Source of the DNA: Maridesulfovibrio bastinii DSM 16055
GTDB lineage: Bacteria > Desulfobacterota > Desulfovibrionia > Desulfovibrionales > Desulfovibrionaceae
Assembly: GCF_000429985.1 (NCBI RefSeq)
Contig: NZ_AUCX01000017.1
Coordinates: 56,986-120,985, forward strand
Direction of reading: 5' to 3'
DNA length: 64,000 bases
The translations under genes were made by a program, and so were the position numbers. Positions 1-7,728 of the stretch are shown here, in pieces; position 1 is the stretch's first letter; each line of letters begins with the position of its first letter. The notes beneath the pieces were generated by a model. That model had not been told where the DNA came from. It worked only from the letters and a program-made list of their open reading frames with translations, and did no database searches.

Positions 1-52
1 GCGGGACAATTACCGCCCCGCTCTTTCCAATCAATTTCATCGAGTTAATCAT
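1..52 (-). CDS. Amino-acid ABC transporter permease, N-terminal fragment (probable)
   Basis: A reading frame opens on the minus strand at 52, three bases after the stop of the amino-acid binding protein gene, and runs off the window edge. Only about 17 residues are visible (start MINSMKLIGKSG), too few to recognise a family. The call is inferred from position: in polar amino-acid ABC operons the permease commonly follows the binding protein directly. An in-frame ATG four codons later (position 40) is an alternative start. The ribosome binding site is weak. Confidence 0.35.
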   Translation of the reverse strand, partial: MINSMKLIGKSGAVIVP

Positions 53-55
53 GCC

Positions 56-847
56 TTACCATTTCTTGGGATTGGTGATGTCCTCGCCGAACCATTTACG
101 TGAAATTTTACCCATGGTTCCATCAGCGACCATTTCATCAATAGTCTTCTGGACCATGTCACGAAGAGAAACATCATTCTTGCGGAATGCCACACCAAAA
201 GGCTCAGAGGAAATGAATCCTGGCAGAGCGCGGTATTTACCGGGACGCTGTGCGATGTAGTAGCGACCGGAAACGTTGTCAACTACAACTGCAGCGAGAC
301 GACCTGATTCAAGATCAAGAAATGCTTTCGGGTTGGTGTCATATTCACGGATTTCAGCAGGAGCAGGTTTGATAGTTTTTGCTGCTTCAAGAGCAGGAGA
401 ACCTTTCTGAACACCAACTTCAGTTCCGCTCAGTTCACTGGTTGCCTTAACTTTGGAGTTGGTCATGGAAACAACGGCAATCTGACCGTCCATGATGTAA
501 GGCTTGGTGAAAAGAACAGCTTCAGCACGTTCAGGAGTGATGGTCATGCCATTCCAGATACAATCAAATTTATTGGCATTAAGAGAATGGATAACTCCGT
601 CCCATGCTGTAGGCTGCCATTTGATTTTAATACCGAGTCTCTTACCGAGAGCTTCAGCAGCATCGATATCGAATCCGGTCAGAGTTCCGTCATCAAGACG
701 GAATCCCATGGGAGGGAAGGCGTCATCAAGACCGATAGTCAGAACACCTTTAGCCTTGACCTGATCCCATGAAGAATCAGCAGCCTGAACATTTGCCGCA
801 AAAGCGAAAACCATTACGGCCAAAAGAGCAAAAATTATTTTTTTCAT
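56..847 (-). CDS. Polar amino-acid ABC transporter, periplasmic substrate-binding protein
   Basis: A 263-residue SBP_bac_3 family protein that would capture an amino acid in the periplasm and hand it to an inner-membrane permease. Residues 1-22 form a clear Sec signal peptide (MKKIIFALLAV, cleavage after VQA). The mature part shows the family landmarks LTIGLDDAFPPMGF and GFDIDAAEALGKRLG, then a PERAEAVLFTKPY-type segment. The start at 847 is preferred over an upstream in-frame ATG at 925 because it is preceded by AAGGAG at good spacing and begins the signal peptide. The ligand cannot be told from sequence. A permease probably follows at the window edge. Confidence 0.88.
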   Translation of the reverse strand: MKKIIFALLAVMVFAFAANVQAADSSWDQVKAKGVLTIGLDDAFPPMGFRLDDGTLTGFDIDAAEALGKRLGIKIKWQPTAWDGVIHSLNANKFDCIWNGMTITPERAEAVLFTKPYIMDGQIAVVSMTNSKVKATSELSGTEVGVQKGSPALEAAKTIKPAPAEIREYDTNPKAFLDLESGRLAAVVVDNVSGRYYIAQRPGKYRALPGFISSEPFGVAFRKNDVSLRDMVQKTIDEMVADGTMGKISRKWFGEDITNPKKW

Positions 848-1232
848 TCGACACTCCTTGCAAAAAAAAGATTTTATCAAAAAAAGCCTCAGAACGGGCT
901 GCCGGCAGTATCGGCAGTCGTACATAAAATAAAAAAATCATACATTAGTGAAAAATATAACCAACCCCCGGACAAGGAAAGCTGATACCCTACAAAGCAG
1001 TATGTATGCAACATTTCAAATAGCTTATGCCCTATAAACTTGCAAGAAATCAGATCATAAAAAACTAATCTTAAAAATAATGAATGTTTTACCAAACTTT
1101 ATTCAGCTAAGCAGAATACGCCAGAAAGGAATGCAACGCAGCAGCAAAAGAGGTTGCGATATTTTTTGCTACTGTGGTAAACTGAATCTAAATCAAAAAC
1201 TTACAACCATATAATCTTAATGGAGAAGGTCG
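848..1232. other. Intergenic region between divergent binding-protein and hsp20 genes (385 bp)
   Basis: No gene is supported here. On the minus strand the binding-protein leader carries a small GC-rich hairpin (about 902-920, CTGCCG pairing with CGGCAG) followed by a T-run, which could be a weak attenuator. A plausible sigma-70 promoter lies at 937-964 on the minus strand. On the plus side I see no convincing promoter for hsp20. The TATAAT at 1210-1215 is too close to the ribosome binding site to be useful. Confidence 0.5.
937..964 (-). promoter_or_regulatory. Putative sigma-70 promoter of the amino-acid transporter operon
   Basis: Read on the minus strand, TTGGTT (-35) and TATGAT (-10) are separated by 16 bases, about 90 bp before the start at 847. 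This is a match by eye only. Confidence 0.3.
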
Positions 1233-1655
1233 ATGCCTAATCTGACTTCATGGGGAACACATGAACTTCAAAAGCTGAAACAGGATATGGATAACCTGTT
1301 TGAAAGCCTTTGCAGCGATTACGGGATTCCTTCAGTGTGTAAAGTAATTGACTGCACACCGAATATGGAAATGGTTGAGGACGGAGAAAATCTTGTTGTA
1401 AAAACAACAATGCCGGGATTTGAAAGTGAAGATCTCGAAGTCAAAGTATCTGAAACTTCAATGGCAATCTCCGGGACTAAGAAGATTCAATACCGTAACG
1501 GATGCCAGTCCAAATTTTTCCGTAAAGAGATTCCCCTGCCATGCAGAGTTGACCCGGACAAGGTTGAAGCTGTTTTTAAAGACGGCAAGCTTGAAATAAC
1601 TCTCTACAAGTGCATTATCAAACCGATGAAAAATATCTGCATTACCTGCAAATAG
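1233..1655 (+). CDS. Hsp20/alpha-crystallin small heat-shock protein
   Basis: A 140-residue small heat-shock protein. Such proteins hold unfolding proteins in a refoldable state without ATP. The central alpha-crystallin domain (about residues 45-125) shows the usual features: MEMVEDGENLVVKTTMPG, a beta-strand pattern, FFRKEIPLPCRVDPDKV, and A-x-x-K-D-G-x-L-E-I before the C-terminus. The classic I-x-I/V anchor is replaced by a cysteine-containing tail (YKCIIK...CITCK). Five cysteines are unusual for this family. The ATG follows a GGAGAAGG ribosome binding site. The gene sits 27 bp before the Lon-like protease in the same direction, so the two probably form a proteostasis operon. Confidence 0.85.
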   Translation: MPNLTSWGTHELQKLKQDMDNLFESLCSDYGIPSVCKVIDCTPNMEMVEDGENLVVKTTMPGFESEDLEVKVSETSMAISGTKKIQYRNGCQSKFFRKEIPLPCRVDPDKVEAVFKDGKLEITLYKCIIKPMKNICITCK

Positions 1656-1682
1656 ATACTGAAACAGCCAACGGAGGTTTTG

Positions 1683-4169
1683 ATGACTACTGAAAGCAGA
1701 CTACAGGTTCCTCTGGAAAAACTCAGGTGGACGCTTGATCCTCAAACACTCCCTTTTGATACCACTGCCGAGCTGGACCCTGGCAAAGATATCATCGGAC
1801 AGGAACGCGGAGTAGAAGCCTTCCGTTTCGGAATGGGAATGAGCCGCAAAGGATACAATATTTTTGTTACCGGACCTCAGGGAAGCGGAAAACAGGCCAC
1901 GGTGAAGCGGCTGCTGAAAGAACTTTCCAGAAATGACAGCACTCCTGACGACATTTGCTATGTAAATAATTTTAAAACAAGCGAATCACCAATCCTGCTC
2001 AGATTCAAAGCAGGCAGAGGAAGTGTATTCAAAAAGGCGATTCACGATTTTCTGGAAAACATTAAGCGTGATGTTCCACAACTTTTTGAAAGTCAGGAAT
2101 ACATTGCCCGCAAAAATGAAATAATGGAATCCCATGAAAAACAGACCCGTGAGTTTTTTCAGGGAGTTGAAGAAAAAGTAAAAGATTCAGGGCTGGTTAT
2201 CGTCAATATGCAGATGGGAACATATCAGCGTCCCGATGTAGTACCACTTGTTGACGGTGAACCAATCAGAATGATTCAGCTTGAAGAAAAAGTAAAAAAG
2301 GGACGTTTTCCTGAAGAAGAATTTGAACAGCTCAAAATCAAGCAGAAGGAATTAAAGGAAGAAATTGACAATATTCTTACCGAAGTTCGCAAGCTGCAGA
2401 AAGAAGTAAAGAAAAAAAGTGAAGATGTAGACAGACTAATGTTTATGAGTCTCGCGGAAGAATTAATCGCCCCGCTCAAACAGGAATTTAAAGAAGACAA
2501 GGTCGATAAGTTTCTGGACAGTATGCTCGAAAAAATGTCCGAAGAACTTGATACCATCCAAATGATCGGCAAAGCCCCACAGGCCGGCGGACAGGGAATG
2601 ATGTTTATGCCTCCGCAGGCTGAGACTGTGCTCCATCCATATCAGGTCAATCTCCTTGTAGATAATTCCGAGCAGGACGGTCCTCCGGTTATTTTTGAAA
2701 CCTATCCGACCTACCGTAATCTTTTCGGAAGCATAGAAAGAGTCATGGACAGACAGGGCGGCTGGAGAACCGACTTCACAAAAATCAAAGCAGGGTCATT
2801 TGTAAAAGCAAATGGTGGATATCTTGTCATAAATCTGATGGATGCCATTGTTGAACCGGGAGTCTGGCCGACACTTAAACGTTCCCTTAAAACTGAAAAA
2901 ATTGAAATTCAGACTTTCGACCCTTACTACTTTATATCGGCGACAGGTTTAAAACCGGAGCCGATAGACATGGACGTTAAAGTTGTGGTTCTCGGTGATC
3001 CAAACCTGTACCACATGCTGCGTTTTTATGATCCTGATGTTTCTGAAATATTCAAAGTCCGCGCTGATTTCGAGACATCAATGGACCGCAGCGAAGATTC
3101 AATAAACAAAGTCTCCGGACTTATAAGCAAGATTACAAAGGAAGAAGAACTGCTGCCATTTGACCGGAGCGGAACAGCAGCCATAATAGAACATTCAGTA
3201 AGAATGGCCGGCAGACAGGAAAAAATAAGCACGGCCTTCCCTGTTCTGGCCGATCTCATGCGTGAAGCCAGCTATTTTGCTAAAACCGGAAATTCTGAAA
3301 CCGTAACAGCTGAATTTATTGATAAAGCCATTGAAGCGCATAGAAAACGCTCCAATCAGATTGAAGAAAAGTTACAGGAAATGATCGACCGCGGCAGTGT
3401 TTTTGTGGATACAGAAGGTTCTGTTGCCGGTCAGGTCAACGGTCTGGCGGTTTATTCAATGGGTGACTACTCATTTGGAAAGCCAGCCCGAATAACTGCA
3501 ACAACATCTATGGGTAAAGGCGGCATTATAAATATCGAGCGTGAAGCAGATATGTCCGGGCCGACGCATAATAAAGGAATGCTTATTTTATCAGGTTTTC
3601 TGCGTGATAAATTTGCCCAGAACAAGCCACTATCACTAACTGCAAGCATAGCCTTCGAGCAATCTTACGGTGGAATAGACGGTGACTCAGCTTCTTCAAC
3701 AGAATTGTACGCCCTGCTTTCCAGCATCAGTTCCATCCCGCTGCGGCAGGACATCGCAATGACTGGATCTGTGAACCAGAAAGGCGAAGTGCAGCCCATA
3801 GGCGGTGTAAATCAGAAAATTGAAGGCTTCTTTATGTGCTGCAACCATAAGGGTCTGACTGGTACTCAGGGAGTAATGATACCTGAATCCAACGTAAAAG
3901 ACCTGATGCTCCGCAAGGATGTGGTTCAGGCTGTTAAAGACGGAAAGTTCCACATCTGGTCTGTGAAAAGTATTGATGACGGCATTGAACTGCTGACTGG
4001 TATTCCTGCCGGAACCAAAAACAGCGAAGGCGAATATCCCGAAGAAACAGTATACGGCCGTGTGGATAAGCGACTGAAAGATATACTTGAAGGACTAAAA
4101 TCTTTCAGCTCAGCTGATGAATCCAAAGAAGACAAGAAAAAAACAGCTAAAAGCTGCTCCAGTTGTTAA
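1683..4169 (+). CDS. Lon-like AAA+ ATP-dependent protease (S16 family, LonB-like)
   Basis: An 828-residue cytoplasmic ATP-dependent protease. The N-terminal part has a Walker A loop (GPQGSGKQ, about residues 63-70) followed by a long charged coiled-coil insertion (about 190-280), and then the rest of the ATPase core (VVLGDPNLY, MRFYDPDVSEIFKVRADF). The C-terminal peptidase domain carries the Lon Ser-Lys dyad: Ser in GDSASSTELYALL and Lys in the MTGSVNQKGEVQPIGG segment. It lacks the N-terminal LAN domain of classical Lon. The ATG at 1683 is chosen over an adjacent TTG because GGAGG lies five bases upstream. The protein ends in a CSSC tail. It follows hsp20 and is closed by a strong terminator. 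Confidence 0.85.
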   Translation: MTTESRLQVPLEKLRWTLDPQTLPFDTTAELDPGKDIIGQERGVEAFRFGMGMSRKGYNIFVTGPQGSGKQATVKRLLKELSRNDSTPDDICYVNNFKTSESPILLRFKAGRGSVFKKAIHDFLENIKRDVPQLFESQEYIARKNEIMESHEKQTREFFQGVEEKVKDSGLVIVNMQMGTYQRPDVVPLVDGEPIRMIQLEEKVKKGRFPEEEFEQLKIKQKELKEEIDNILTEVRKLQKEVKKKSEDVDRLMFMSLAEELIAPLKQEFKEDKVDKFLDSMLEKMSEELDTIQMIGKAPQAGGQGMMFMPPQAETVLHPYQVNLLVDNSEQDGPPVIFETYPTYRNLFGSIERVMDRQGGWRTDFTKIKAGSFVKANGGYLVINLMDAIVEPGVWPTLKRSLKTEKIEIQTFDPYYFISATGLKPEPIDMDVKVVVLGDPNLYHMLRFYDPDVSEIFKVRADFETSMDRSEDSINKVSGLISKITKEEELLPFDRSGTAAIIEHSVRMAGRQEKISTAFPVLADLMREASYFAKTGNSETVTAEFIDKAIEAHRKRSNQIEEKLQEMIDRGSVFVDTEGSVAGQVNGLAVYSMGDYSFGKPARITATTSMGKGGIINIEREADMSGPTHNKGMLILSGFLRDKFAQNKPLSLTASIAFEQSYGGIDGDSASSTELYALLSSISSIPLRQDIAMTGSVNQKGEVQPIGGVNQKIEGFFMCCNHKGLTGTQGVMIPESNVKDLMLRKDVVQAVKDGKFHIWSVKSIDDGIELLTGIPAGTKNSEGEYPEETVYGRVDKRLKDILEGLKSFSSADESKEDKKKTAKSCSSC

Positions 4170-4195
4170 GCACCATAAATTGATTTGAGCCATAC

Positions 4196-4225
4196 AAGCT
4201 CCCCGATTTTTCGGGGAGCTTTTTT
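4196..4225 (+). terminator. Rho-independent terminator of the hsp20-lon operon
   Basis: An 11-bp perfect stem (AAGCTCCCCGA with TCGGGGAGCTT) and a TTTT loop run into a T-tract, 27 bp after the protease stop codon. Confidence 0.92.
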
Positions 4226-4366
4226 CGTTAAGCACCCAAGGGAAACAGTCTCCATTCTGTCTGGAAATATTTTTAATTTTTTTTAATTTTGAAATTTAGC
4301 GCATGAATAAGTATGAAGTAGCCATCACAAATAAAACCAATATCAAGAATCAAAGGTAATTCCATA

Positions 4367-5086
4367 ATGAGTGACGATCTTTTGGCGGTAATAACCGCGA
4401 TGGAACAGGAAGCTAAAGCTGTTTTTCCTGATGGAGAAAAAGGAGAACTGAAAGGTCTGCCTGTTCTCAAGGGAACCTTAAAAAATAACCAGCCTTATAT
4501 ATGCCTCATAGCCGGAGTCGGCCCCATGAAAGCTGCTGCCGGGACACTGGAACTATGCAGACTTTCTCCGGCCATAATTTTAAGTATCGGTGTTTCCGGG
4601 GGGCTTGCTCCAAGTCTTAAAGCCGGGGAAGCTGTTGTGGGAACAAGTATTTATTCAGGAATACCCGGTATTGAATCTTGGAATGAAAGCGATGCTGATG
4701 CAGAAGCAAGAAAAAAATACCTGCCGCAGCTGAACAGCTATAATTTTGGCAGACTCATGGGAGTTGCCGGACCGGTAATGGACGCAGCTGAAAAAAGCAG
4801 AATGCATGCGGAAAGCTGTGCTCTGGCTGTGGATATGGAAAGTCTGGCTGCTTCAAACATAGCAAAAGGGCATAATACGCCTTTCACTGTGGTCAGGGCA
4901 GTAAGCGACTGTTCTGAATGTTCGCTGCCTGAAGTTGTTATGAAATCTCTGGATGAAGACGGAAATACAAGGGTCTGGCCGATAATCAAGGCCATGCTGA
5001 AAAAACCGTCTCTGCTTTTCAGTCTGATAAGACTGGGCAGGGATTATTCAAAAGCCCTCAAAAAACTTGGTGAAGTATTCAAATAA
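4367..5086 (+). CDS. hpnG: Hopanoid-associated nucleoside phosphorylase-like protein HpnG
   Basis: A 239-residue member of the MTA/SAH nucleosidase and PNP_UDP family. HpnG acts after HpnH in hopanoid side-chain synthesis by removing adenine from adenosylhopane. Visible landmarks are the N-terminal LLAVITAMEQEAKAV, the glycine-rich IAGVGPMKAAAGTLE, SIGVSGGLAPSLKAGEAVV, and VDMESLAASNIAKG, the purine/ribose-binding signature with the conserved Met-Glu. The assignment to HpnG rather than a general MTA nucleosidase rests on convergence with hpnH next door, which fits the known hpnG-hpnH association. The two genes end 68 bp apart around a shared terminator. Confidence 0.75.
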   Translation: MSDDLLAVITAMEQEAKAVFPDGEKGELKGLPVLKGTLKNNQPYICLIAGVGPMKAAAGTLELCRLSPAIILSIGVSGGLAPSLKAGEAVVGTSIYSGIPGIESWNESDADAEARKKYLPQLNSYNFGRLMGVAGPVMDAAEKSRMHAESCALAVDMESLAASNIAKGHNTPFTVVRAVSDCSECSLPEVVMKSLDEDGNTRVWPIIKAMLKKPSLLFSLIRLGRDYSKALKKLGEVFK

Positions 5087-5100
5087 TTTCCTATCAATAA

Positions 5101-5133
5101 AAAACCCCGCAACCTGAACAGTTACGGGGTTTT
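5101..5133. terminator. Bidirectional terminator between hpnG and hpnH
   Basis: AAAACCCCG pairs with CGGGGTTTT around an AAC/GTT inner stem, with A- and T-runs on either side. It can end transcription of hpnG (+) and of the hpnO-hpnH operon (-). Confidence 0.85.
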
Positions 5134-5154
5134 AATTTAATTTCCAAAAAGATA

Positions 5155-6168
5155 TTAATCGGTTTTAATACCTTTCAATGTAAGCATAAGAGCTTTAAGC
5201 GGATGCTTTACAGTGTCGGCAACGGCAGTGGGTTCATAACCGCAGTGAACCATGCAGTTTGCACAGCGCGGATCAACACCGCCGCCATATTTCTCCCACT
5301 GGGTTTTTTCCATCAGTTCTTTATATGAAGAGACAAAGCCGTCTTCAAGCAGGTAGCAGGGAGTCTGCCATCCGTGAACGGAACGGGTTGGGTTACCCCA
5401 TGGTGAGCACTTGTAATTCTGATTACCGGCCAGAAAATCAAGATAAAGGACTGAATGGTTGAAATCCCATTTGCGTTCCTTACCTATTTTAAAAATTTCC
5501 TTGAACAGTTTTTCAGTATTTTCACGGGCAAGGAAATTGTCCTGATCTGCCGCAGCTTCGTAGCTGTATCCGGGAGAAACTGTCATTCCTTCAACTCCAA
5601 GAGAATTCAGGAAATCAAAAAGTTTTGCAGCTTCTACCGGATCCTGTCCTGCAAAAAAGGTCGAGTTGGTATTAACACGGAATCCTTTTTCTATCAGCAT
5701 TTTGATAGATTTTACCGCATTCTTGAAAACACCCTCTTTGCAGACAAGCTCATCGTGACGAGCTTCAAGACCATCAAAATGGAGATTGAATGTGAGATAA
5801 GGGCTCGGTTCAAACTCATGTATGCGAGACGGAACAAGAAGACCATTAGTGCAGAGGTACACAAATTTTTTACGTTTGATCAGCTCTTTTACAATTGTAG
5901 GTATTTCAGGATGAAGCAAAGGTTCTCCACCGGGAATAGAAACAATGGGAGCTCCACATTCCTCAGCTGCGCTGATGCACTCTTCCACCGAAAGGCGCTT
6001 ATTCATGATCTCCGGCGGCTGGTTGATTTTTCCGCATCCCTTACAGCGCAGGTTGCACTGAAATAAAGGCTCCAGCATCAGAACAAGCGGATAATGCTTG
6101 TTACGCTTGAGAGTCTGGGTAATTATATATTTTCCTATGCGCGCCATCTGAATTGCTGGAATAGACAA
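5155..6168 (-). CDS. hpnH: Radical SAM adenosyl-hopene transferase HpnH
   Basis: A 337-residue radical SAM enzyme that joins the 5'-deoxyadenosyl group of SAM to diploptene to give adenosylhopane, the entry step to extended bacteriohopanepolyols. The [4Fe-4S]-binding CX3CX2C motif is at residues 38-45 (CNLRCKGC). A GGEP-type SAM motif follows (SIPGGEPLLHPEI), and the C-terminal part contains more cysteines (CSPWG, DPRCANCMVHCGYEPTAV) typical of HpnH. The length matches the family. It is the last gene of the minus-strand hopanoid operon, 45 bp after the TPR lipoprotein gene. The squalene-hopene cyclase that would make its substrate is not in this window. Confidence 0.92.
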   Translation of the reverse strand: MSIPAIQMARIGKYIITQTLKRNKHYPLVLMLEPLFQCNLRCKGCGKINQPPEIMNKRLSVEECISAAEECGAPIVSIPGGEPLLHPEIPTIVKELIKRKKFVYLCTNGLLVPSRIHEFEPSPYLTFNLHFDGLEARHDELVCKEGVFKNAVKSIKMLIEKGFRVNTNSTFFAGQDPVEAAKLFDFLNSLGVEGMTVSPGYSYEAAADQDNFLARENTEKLFKEIFKIGKERKWDFNHSVLYLDFLAGNQNYKCSPWGNPTRSVHGWQTPCYLLEDGFVSSYKELMEKTQWEKYGGGVDPRCANCMVHCGYEPTAVADTVKHPLKALMLTLKGIKTD

Positions 6169-6213
6169 AATCAGTACCTCTTAACAGTTACCGTTTATGC
6201 ACGGCTACCGGTT

Positions 6214-6942
6214 TTACTTCCTTGAGGAACTAGCGTCCGAACAAAGCGAACGAAGTTTTTGGAAGACTTTGTTTTCAAGAATATCCTTATCAGATTCCAA
6301 TTCCAAAATTTTATTATATTGAATACAGGCTTCCGGCTTGCGCTCATCTTCAAGATAAGCTGCGGCAAGTCCAAGCCTGTTCTGCACGTAATCAGGAGCA
6401 AGTTTAACGGCATTGTGGTAATGCTCCAGTGATTTATCAAGATCACCAACGCTGATGGGCGGTTCCGGAGCTTTAAGATATAACTCTCCAAGCATACGGT
6501 CAGCTCCGCCATAATCAAGTTCAGGTGCCAGTTTAACCGCGCGTAATGCTTCTTGCTCTATGACTTTGACGAGGTCAAGCCCCTTTAACGGATTAAGTTC
6601 AGCATTTCTACCGGCGAGAAAGGCTGCCAGATAATGGGCTGCCCCGCTTTCAGGATTATTTTTAATTATTTTTGAAGCAAGGCTTCTTCCTTTTAAAGTC
6701 AGTTTTTCGGCTTCATCATCATTTTTTGCGGTATTTGAAAGATAAGCATAACAGGCCAGACTCTTTATCTTATCAGCACTCTGCCCCGCGGCGAGTTCAG
6801 CAGCCTGCTTTGCCGTGCAGGGGCTCCATAATTTAAACTGTCCACCGTCATATTCAGGGTGAACAACGGTCTTAGCCGGAGTACATGCTACTGATAAAAA
6901 ACCAAGCAAAAAAAGAATCGAAAAAAAATTAACTGTCTTCAA
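6214..6942 (-). CDS. TPR-repeat lipoprotein within the hopanoid operon
   Basis: A 242-residue protein of unknown function. From a TTG start at 6942 it begins MKTVNFFSILFLLGFLSVAC, a lipoprotein signal peptide with lipobox LSVAC. Downstream lie helical repeats of TPR type, clearest at LEHYHNAVKLAPDYVQNRLG and CIQYNKILELE. The TTG is chosen because AGGAGG lies five bases before it and it begins the signal peptide; the longer ORF from 7014 would bury the signal peptide. The start is one base after the stop of the PhnD-like gene, so the two are probably translationally coupled. Similar Sel1/TPR lipoproteins act as scaffolds at the envelope; a role with HpnN in hopanoid handling is inference. Confidence 0.7.
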   Translation of the reverse strand: MKTVNFFSILFLLGFLSVACTPAKTVVHPEYDGGQFKLWSPCTAKQAAELAAGQSADKIKSLACYAYLSNTAKNDDEAEKLTLKGRSLASKIIKNNPESGAAHYLAAFLAGRNAELNPLKGLDLVKVIEQEALRAVKLAPELDYGGADRMLGELYLKAPEPPISVGDLDKSLEHYHNAVKLAPDYVQNRLGLAAAYLEDERKPEACIQYNKILELESDKDILENKVFQKLRSLCSDASSSRK

Positions 6943-6943
6943 C

Positions 6944-7726
6944 TCATCCTCCTGTTGATGGAGCAAATCCATCTGTCCGCAACAGTTCGAGTAAGTCATG
7001 GGCCTTGGGATCATCTTTCATTTTAAGAAGAACATCGGAAATTTTATCAACAGTAGAACTTTTTTTACCGAAAGAAACTACCGGACTGTTCTCAAGCTTT
7101 TGTGAGGTGTAAACAACTTTAAGCTTTGAAAACGAAGGTAATGCTTCGGCAACAGAAAACTGAAGTCTGTTAAGACATACTCCGGCAGCTCTACCACCGG
7201 CGGTTCTACGCAGCCAGCGCAAGACTTTCGGAGTTCCCTCGGCATTGAATTTTTCCGGAACCGCAGAAGGACTGAAAAGTATTTTTGCGGCTTCTGGAGT
7301 ATAAAACATCGAACCGTAAACAGGGCCTGTGAGTTCTGCCGGAGAATCAGGTCCAGATGCCGGAACAAGAAGCCTCCACTGATCAAAATCATTACCAGAA
7401 GGCAGAGTTGAAGCTATGCTTTCAAGTGCAAACCTGTTCCCATAAACTTTATAGAAAACAAGATCCACGATTCCCCATGCCGGATGGTTGTTTTTTATCC
7501 ATGTTATTGCCGAGCTTAATTCATTGAAATATTTACCAGTAATATGCTTACCAGTTTTTTCAGAAAGATATCTGGCCAGCTCGTCCATCACGGGCTGGGC
7601 CTCGGCAGTTGTTCCCGGCTCTCCAGGCTGGACAACGACAAAAGAATTTGCAGAAGCTGCGGCCTGTCCGGCAAACAGACAGACCACTAATGCTGTAAGA
7701 AAAAATATTCTTGCTAAATATTTCAT
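6944..7726 (-). CDS. PhnD-like periplasmic substrate-binding protein in the hopanoid operon
   Basis: A 260-residue secreted protein with a cleavable signal peptide (MKYLARIFFLTALVVCLFAG, cleavage near QAAASA). The mature sequence resembles the PhnD/phosphonate-binding periplasmic family: VVVQPGEPGTTAEAQPVMDELARYL opening, then TGKYFNELSSAITWIKNNHPAWGIVDL, a pattern used to recognise a small anionic ligand. There is no ABC permease or ATPase next to it. It lies two bases after hpnN and one base before the TPR lipoprotein, so the three appear to be one unit. A role as a periplasmic partner of the HpnN exporter is inference; true ligand unknown. Confidence 0.7.
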   Translation of the reverse strand: MKYLARIFFLTALVVCLFAGQAAASANSFVVVQPGEPGTTAEAQPVMDELARYLSEKTGKHITGKYFNELSSAITWIKNNHPAWGIVDLVFYKVYGNRFALESIASTLPSGNDFDQWRLLVPASGPDSPAELTGPVYGSMFYTPEAAKILFSPSAVPEKFNAEGTPKVLRWLRRTAGGRAAGVCLNRLQFSVAEALPSFSKLKVVYTSQKLENSPVVSFGKKSSTVDKISDVLLKMKDDPKAHDLLELLRTDGFAPSTGG

Positions 7727-7728
7727 AA

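Noticed and set aside
1210..1215. TATAAT as -10 of the hsp20 gene
   Set aside because: Transcription would start at or inside the ribosome binding site, and no -35 lies 16-18 bp upstream.
3696..3953. Antisense ORF inside the Lon-like gene (and similar shadows elsewhere)
   Set aside because: It has no ribosome binding site or recognisable domain and lies inside a well supported gene on the other strand.
6943..7014. ORF start at 7014 for the TPR lipoprotein
   Set aside because: It would overlap the PhnD-like gene and put 24 residues before an obvious lipoprotein signal.
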